A stretch of DNA of 64,000 bases from Dryocola sp051307055 (lineage in GTDB: Bacteria > Pseudomonadota > Gammaproteobacteria > Enterobacterales > Enterobacteriaceae): positions 3,782,001 to 3,846,000 of the forward strand of contig NZ_CP149994.1 in the NCBI RefSeq assembly GCF_051307055.1. Direction: 5' to 3'. Under the pieces are notes generated by a model, which had not been told where the DNA came from, searched no databases, and saw only the letters and a program-made list of their open reading frames with translations. The position numbers and the translations under genes were made by a program. Positions 60,081 to 64,000 of this stretch are shown here, in pieces. Every line of letters starts with the position of its first letter. Position 1 is the stretch's first letter.

Positions 60081-60815
60081 TTATTTGCTGCGTTGACGCA
60101 CCGCTTCGAACAGGCAGACGCCGGTCGCGACGGAAACGTTTAACGACGATACGGAGCCCGCCATTGGAATGCTGATTAGCTCATCGCAATGTTCGCGGGT
60201 CAGGCGGCGCATGCCTTCGCCTTCCGCGCCCATCACCAGCGCCATTGGGCCGGTCATTTTGCTCTGGAACAGCGTATGGTCCGCTTCGCCTGCCGTACCG
60301 ACAATCCAGATGTTCGCTTCCTGCAGCGTACGCATGGTGCGCGCGAGGTTGGTTACGCGGATAAGAGGCACGTTCTCTGCTGCGCCGCAGGCCACTTTTT
60401 TGGCCGTTGCGTTCAGCATGGCTGAGCGATCTTTAGGCACGATAACGGCATGCACGCCGGCCGCATCGGCGCTGCGCAGGCAGGCGCCCAGGTTGTGAGG
60501 ATCGGTAACGCCGTCAAGGATCAGCAGGAAGGGTTGATCGATGCCGGCGATAAGCTCCGGCAGATCGTTTTCCTGGTACTGACGACCCGGCTTCACGCGC
60601 GCAATAATGCCCTGGTGCACGGCACCCTCGGACTTTTCATCCAGCCACTGACGGTTTGCCATTTGCACAGGCACGCCCTGAGCTTCCAGCGCATGGATTA
60701 AAGGCATCAGACGTTTGTCTTCCCGGCCTTTAAGGATAAAGACTTCCTGAAAACGCTGCGGCGCATTCTCAAGCAGGGCCTGGACGGCGTGAATGCCGTA
60801 AATCATTTCACTCAT
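60081..60815 (-). CDS. rlmB: 23S rRNA 2'-O-ribose G2251 methyltransferase
   Basis: RlmB is a SpoU-family (SPOUT, trefoil-knot) methyltransferase acting on G2251 in the P loop of 23S rRNA. The 244-residue protein (E. coli 243) has the N-terminal substrate-binding domain and motifs LILDGVTDPHNLGACLRSADAAG, MGAEGEGMRRLTREHCD and IPMAGSVSSLNVSVATGVCLFE. ATG 60815 gives MSEMIYGIHAVQALLE. It is downstream of rnr. Confidence 0.96.
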   Translation of the reverse strand: MSEMIYGIHAVQALLENAPQRFQEVFILKGREDKRLMPLIHALEAQGVPVQMANRQWLDEKSEGAVHQGIIARVKPGRQYQENDLPELIAGIDQPFLLILDGVTDPHNLGACLRSADAAGVHAVIVPKDRSAMLNATAKKVACGAAENVPLIRVTNLARTMRTLQEANIWIVGTAGEADHTLFQSKMTGPMALVMGAEGEGMRRLTREHCDELISIPMAGSVSSLNVSVATGVCLFEAVRQRSK

Positions 60816-60874
60816 TGCTATTACTCGGTTCAGACCCCACAGGTCTGTTGTTCGGTTCATTATTGAGAAGCGGT

Positions 60875-60951
60875 AAGGTGGATAAACGTAACGTCATCCA
60901 CCTTGATTGCCGGAGCGGTAACGGCGGATAGCGCAAGCTTATCCGCTCTAC
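60875..60951. repeat. REP pair between rnr and rlmB
   Basis: AAGGTGGATAAACG...CATCCACCTT (60875-60904) and GGCGGATAGCGCAAGC...ATCCGCTCTAC (60923-60951), a diverged BIME in the 149-bp rnr-rlmB gap. It may uncouple the two messages. Confidence 0.7.
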
Positions 60952-60964
60952 GGCAGCGCCGGCT

Positions 60965-63409
60965 TCAGCTCGGCTGCTTCTTAGCTGCGCGCTTCGCTTT
61001 AGTTGCGGCGGCTATCTTACGTGTTTTGTCCGAAGGCGTTTTGGCTTTCTTCTCCTTCTTCTCGGTTTTCGCTTTCTTCGGCTTAGCCGGCTCTTTCTCT
61101 TTACGGAAAGCGCTGTCCGGCTCGAAGTTCACGCGTTTACCGCCCTGACGCCGTTTCGGCCCTGCGCCGTTACCGCCCTTTTTGGCTCTGTCTTTCGCCG
61201 TTTTACCTTCGCCGCGCGGCGCACGGGAGCTGGAAATCAAGGCGAAATCAATTTTGCGCTCGTCCATATGCACGGCCTCAACGCGCACTTCCACGCGGTC
61301 GCCCAAGCGATACGTCTGGCCGCCGGATTCGCCAATCAGGCGCTGCCCGACCTGGTCAAAGCGGTAGTAGTCGTTATCCAGCGTGGAGACATGCACCAGG
61401 CCATCGATAAACAGATCGACAAGACGTACAAAGAAACCGAAGCCGGTCACGCTTGCGATAATCCCGTTGAACACCTGGCCTACCTGATCCTGCATAAAGT
61501 CGCACTTCAGCCAGTCCGCCACGTCGCGTGTTGCTTCGTCGGCGCGACGCTCAGCCATAGAACAATGCTGGCCAAGCTGCAGCATCTCTTCCATGTCGTA
61601 GTGCCAGCCGCCGGACGCCGTGCTGTTGCCTTTATGCCCCTGCTCTTTCGCCAGCAGATATTTAATGGCGCGGTGCAGCAGCAGGTCCGGATAGCGGCGA
61701 ATCGGCGAGGTAAAGTGCGCGTAGGATTGCAGCGCAAGACCGAAGTGCCCGCGGTTTTCCGGATCGTAAACCGCCTGTTTCATGGAGCGCAGCAGCATAG
61801 TTTGCAGCATTTCATGATCCGGACGATCGGCGATGGAGGTCAGCAATTCGGCATAATCGCGCGGTTCCGGCTTCTGGCCGCCGGGCAGCTCCAGCCCAAG
61901 CTCTGCCAGCACCGTGCGGAATGAGGTGATGGCATCGTTGGTCGGCCTGTCGTGATCGCGGAACAGCGACGGCTCGTTGTGCTTTTCAACAAAGCGCGCA
62001 GCCGAGATGTTCGCCAGAATCATGCACTCTTCGATGAGCTTGTGCGCATCGTTACGCACGGTTTGCTCGACGCGTTCAATACGACGTTCGGCGTTAAAGA
62101 TAAACTTCGCTTCTTCGCTTTCGAACGAGATCCCGCCGCGCTGCGCGCGGGAAACTTCCAGCACCTTATAGAGGTTATGCAGCTCTTCAATATGCTTAAC
62201 CAGCGGCGCATATTGCTCGCGCAGCTCCTGGTCGCCCTGCAGCATGTGCCACACTTTGGTGTAGGTCAGGCGCGCATGGGAGCTCATTACCGCTTCGTAG
62301 AATTTCGAACCGGTGAGGCGGCCCGAGGCGGAGATGGTCATCTCGCAGACCATACACAGACGATCTACCTGCGGATTAAGCGAACAGAGGCCGTTAGAAA
62401 GCACTTCCGGCAGCATCGGAATCACCTGCGACGGGAAGTAAACGGAGGTGCCGCGGTTGCGGGCTTCTTTATCCAGCGCGGTTGGCGGGCGAACGTAATA
62501 GCTTACGTCAGCAATCGCCACCCACAGGCGCCAGCCGCCGCCGCGTTTTTTCTCGCAGAAGACGGCGTCATCAAAGTCGCGGGCGTCTTCCCCGTCGATG
62601 GTAACGAGCGGCAAGTCGCGTAAATCCACGCGGCCCACTTTGGCATCTTCCGGCACTTCTTCTTTAAGCGTCGCCACCTGGGCTTCAACTTCTTGCGGCC
62701 AGACATAAGGGATTTCATGGGTGCGCAGCGCCATATCAACGGCCATGCCGGTGCCCATATTATCGCCGAGCACCTCAACGATTTTACCCACCGCTTTGGT
62801 ACGGCGGGTTGGGCGCTGGGTAAGCTCAACCACCACCACAAAGCCCATGCGCGCGCCCATCAGCTCTTCTGGCGGGATCAGAATATCGAAGCTCAGACGG
62901 CTGTCGTCCGGCACCACAAAACCAATGCCGGCGTCGGTAAAGTAGCGGCCGACGATTTGCCCGGTTCTTGGCTCAAGCACGCGCACGATACGCGCTTCGC
63001 GGCGGCCTTTACGATCCGCGCCCAGCGGCTGCGCCAGCACGATATCGCCGTGCATGCACATTTTCATCTGCTCAGATGAAAGATAAAGGTCGTCTTTACG
63101 CCCTTCGACGCGCAGGAAGCCGAAGCCATCACGATGGCCGATAACTTTGCCCTTGAGCAAATCAAGGCGTTCTGGCAAGGCGTAGCACTGGCGGCGGGTA
63201 AAGACTAGCTGACCGTCGCGCTCCATGGCGCGCAGGCGGCGGCGCAGCGCTTCCAGCTGCTCTTCGCCGCTGATATTCAGCTCTTCTGCCAGTTCGTCAC
63301 GATTGGCAGGTTTTTCACGTTTTGAAAGATGGGCAAGAATAAATTCCCGGCTTGGGATCGGGTTTTCGTATTTTTCGGCTTCTCGTTCCTGAAAAGGATC
63401 TTTTGACAT
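60965..63409 (-). CDS. rnr: Ribonuclease R
   Basis: RNase R is a 3'-5' exoribonuclease that degrades structured RNA and works in rRNA quality control and trans-translation. The 814 residues (E. coli 813) comprise an N-terminal HTH/cold-shock part (GHRDGFGFLRVEGRKDDLYLS), the RNB catalytic domain (VTIDGEDARDFDDAVFCE with the metal aspartates, and YAHFTSPIRRYPDLLLHRAI), an S1 domain (GIIASVTGFGFFVRLVDLFIDGLVH) and a Lys/Arg-rich tail. The ATG is 39 bp after the nsrR stop on the same strand. Confidence 0.97.
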   Translation of the reverse strand: MSKDPFQEREAEKYENPIPSREFILAHLSKREKPANRDELAEELNISGEEQLEALRRRLRAMERDGQLVFTRRQCYALPERLDLLKGKVIGHRDGFGFLRVEGRKDDLYLSSEQMKMCMHGDIVLAQPLGADRKGRREARIVRVLEPRTGQIVGRYFTDAGIGFVVPDDSRLSFDILIPPEELMGARMGFVVVVELTQRPTRRTKAVGKIVEVLGDNMGTGMAVDMALRTHEIPYVWPQEVEAQVATLKEEVPEDAKVGRVDLRDLPLVTIDGEDARDFDDAVFCEKKRGGGWRLWVAIADVSYYVRPPTALDKEARNRGTSVYFPSQVIPMLPEVLSNGLCSLNPQVDRLCMVCEMTISASGRLTGSKFYEAVMSSHARLTYTKVWHMLQGDQELREQYAPLVKHIEELHNLYKVLEVSRAQRGGISFESEEAKFIFNAERRIERVEQTVRNDAHKLIEECMILANISAARFVEKHNEPSLFRDHDRPTNDAITSFRTVLAELGLELPGGQKPEPRDYAELLTSIADRPDHEMLQTMLLRSMKQAVYDPENRGHFGLALQSYAHFTSPIRRYPDLLLHRAIKYLLAKEQGHKGNSTASGGWHYDMEEMLQLGQHCSMAERRADEATRDVADWLKCDFMQDQVGQVFNGIIASVTGFGFFVRLVDLFIDGLVHVSTLDNDYYRFDQVGQRLIGESGGQTYRLGDRVEVRVEAVHMDERKIDFALISSSRAPRGEGKTAKDRAKKGGNGAGPKRRQGGKRVNFEPDSAFRKEKEPAKPKKAKTEKKEKKAKTPSDKTRKIAAATKAKRAAKKQPS

Positions 63410-63448
63410 TGCGGTTCCTCCGAAGTCATCCGCGGATGGAGTTATGTG

Positions 63449-63874
63449 TTACTCCACCAGCAGTAATTTGTAGAGCGGTTGGTTTTGGTCCACCAAATCG
63501 GCCAGCGTGTGCCTGTCGAGCTCCAGAAGGAAGCTCTGCACCGCTTTGCCAAGAGCAAGCTTAAGGCGGCATGCGGGGGTTATATGACAAAACTCACTGC
63601 TACAGTTCACCAGGGACAGCGGCTCCAGCTCTCGCACCACATCTCCCACACGAATAGTATGGGCGGGTTTACCGAGGCGAATGCCGCCGTTTTTTCCGCG
63701 CACGGCGGTTACAAAGCCGGCGCGACTGAGCTGATTAATGATTTTCACCATATGGTTACGCGATACGCCATACACCTCTGTTACTTCAGAAATGCTGGTC
63801 ATCCTTCCTTCAGGCAAAGACGCCATATAAATCAAAGCACGTAAACCGTAATCAGTAAAACTCGTTAACTGCAC
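63449..63874 (-). CDS. nsrR: Nitric-oxide-sensing repressor NsrR
   Basis: NsrR is an Rrf2-family repressor whose iron-sulfur cluster reacts with nitric oxide, relieving repression of detoxification genes. The 141 residues match E. coli: MQLTSFTDYGLRALIYMASLPEG, the HTH ISEVTEVYGVSRNHMVKIINQL, and the cluster cysteines Cys91, Cys96 and Cys102 in VNCSSEFCHITPACRL. The start is GTG 63874, where the upstream open frame is not family-like. ytfE in this window carries its operator. The 126 bp upstream to the window end show no further gene. Confidence 0.96.
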   Translation of the reverse strand: MQLTSFTDYGLRALIYMASLPEGRMTSISEVTEVYGVSRNHMVKIINQLSRAGFVTAVRGKNGGIRLGKPAHTIRVGDVVRELEPLSLVNCSSEFCHITPACRLKLALGKAVQSFLLELDRHTLADLVDQNQPLYKLLLVE

Positions 63875-64000
63875 ATCAACCTCTTGGGTGGGAGGGGGGA
63901 AACGCTTATTGCCGGTGTGGCGATATATTGATGATAAACCAGCCATATCTTTGGCGGCTAATTTATTTATATGGGGAAGGTAAAAAAGCGGCTTAAAACA

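Overview
The window is chromosomal DNA of a member of the Enterobacteriaceae (gammaproteobacteria), close to but not E. coli. Gene order and protein similarity follow two E. coli K-12 blocks: agaS-kbaY-agaBCDI/rsmI/lpoA-yraN-diaA-dolP, then cybC-tldE(pmbA)-darP-mpl-fbp-yjfF/ytfTRQ-ppa-ytfP-tamBA-msrA-paeA(ytfL)-ytfK-ytfJ-cysQ-cpdB-ytfH-qorB-ytfF-ytfE-cycA-fklB-ytfB-rplI-rpsR-priB-rpsF-yjfY-yjfP-bsmA-yjfN-aidB-rlmB-rnr-nsrR. These blocks lie far apart in K-12 but are joined here by an accessory segment (about 9.2-19.6 kb). No rRNA, tRNA, CRISPR array, prophage or full insertion sequence was seen.

Layout. 1-4.6 kb: 3' part of the N-acetylgalactosamine/galactosamine (aga) PTS operon. 4.6-9.2 kb: rsmI facing the lpoA-yraN-diaA-dolP envelope/replication cluster. 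9.2-9.8 kb: an AT-richer orphan acetyltransferase gene. 9.9-18.6 kb: a ten-gene minus-strand operon made of a small PRD protein, four conserved uncharacterised proteins (SFCGS, DUF4312, DUF4311, DUF4310) that look like a transporter, an amidohydrolase/deacetylase, a DgaE-type PLP ammonia-lyase, a DgaF-type KDGP aldolase, a secreted lactonase and a BglG-type PRD/EIIB/EIIA regulator. Together they read as a pathway for an amino-sugar acid ending in pyruvate and glyceraldehyde-3-phosphate. 18.9-19.6 kb: a ruined HigB/HigA toxin-antitoxin pair. 19.6-64 kb: the core syntenic block, interrupted by two chemoreceptor genes (24.9 and 56.4 kb), an orphan ParD-type antitoxin (39.1 kb) and an AraC regulator (46.3 kb). 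The chpBS, ula and yjfIJKLMC genes found here in K-12 are missing.

Regulation visible in sequence: a near-perfect NsrR operator before ytfE, with nsrR itself at the end of the window; a textbook sigma-54 -24/-12 element before ytfJ; a CRP-like site and a perfect 9+2+9 palindrome before the uncharacterised operon; LacI/GalR-type operators before ytfQ; an S6:S18-like leader before rpsF; and a terminator-like hairpin in the paeA leader.

The least expected structure is at three gene ends (3.6, 22.1 and 50.7 kb). There a rho-independent terminator hairpin occurs twice as a 19-24 nt direct repeat flanking a 126-139 bp insert. The inserts at 3.6 and 22.1 kb are homologous in opposite orientation, share TGACAAA-type terminal inverted repeats, and keep long hairpins with coordinated base changes. 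This is what small non-autonomous elements targeting terminators, and duplicating them on insertion, would leave behind.
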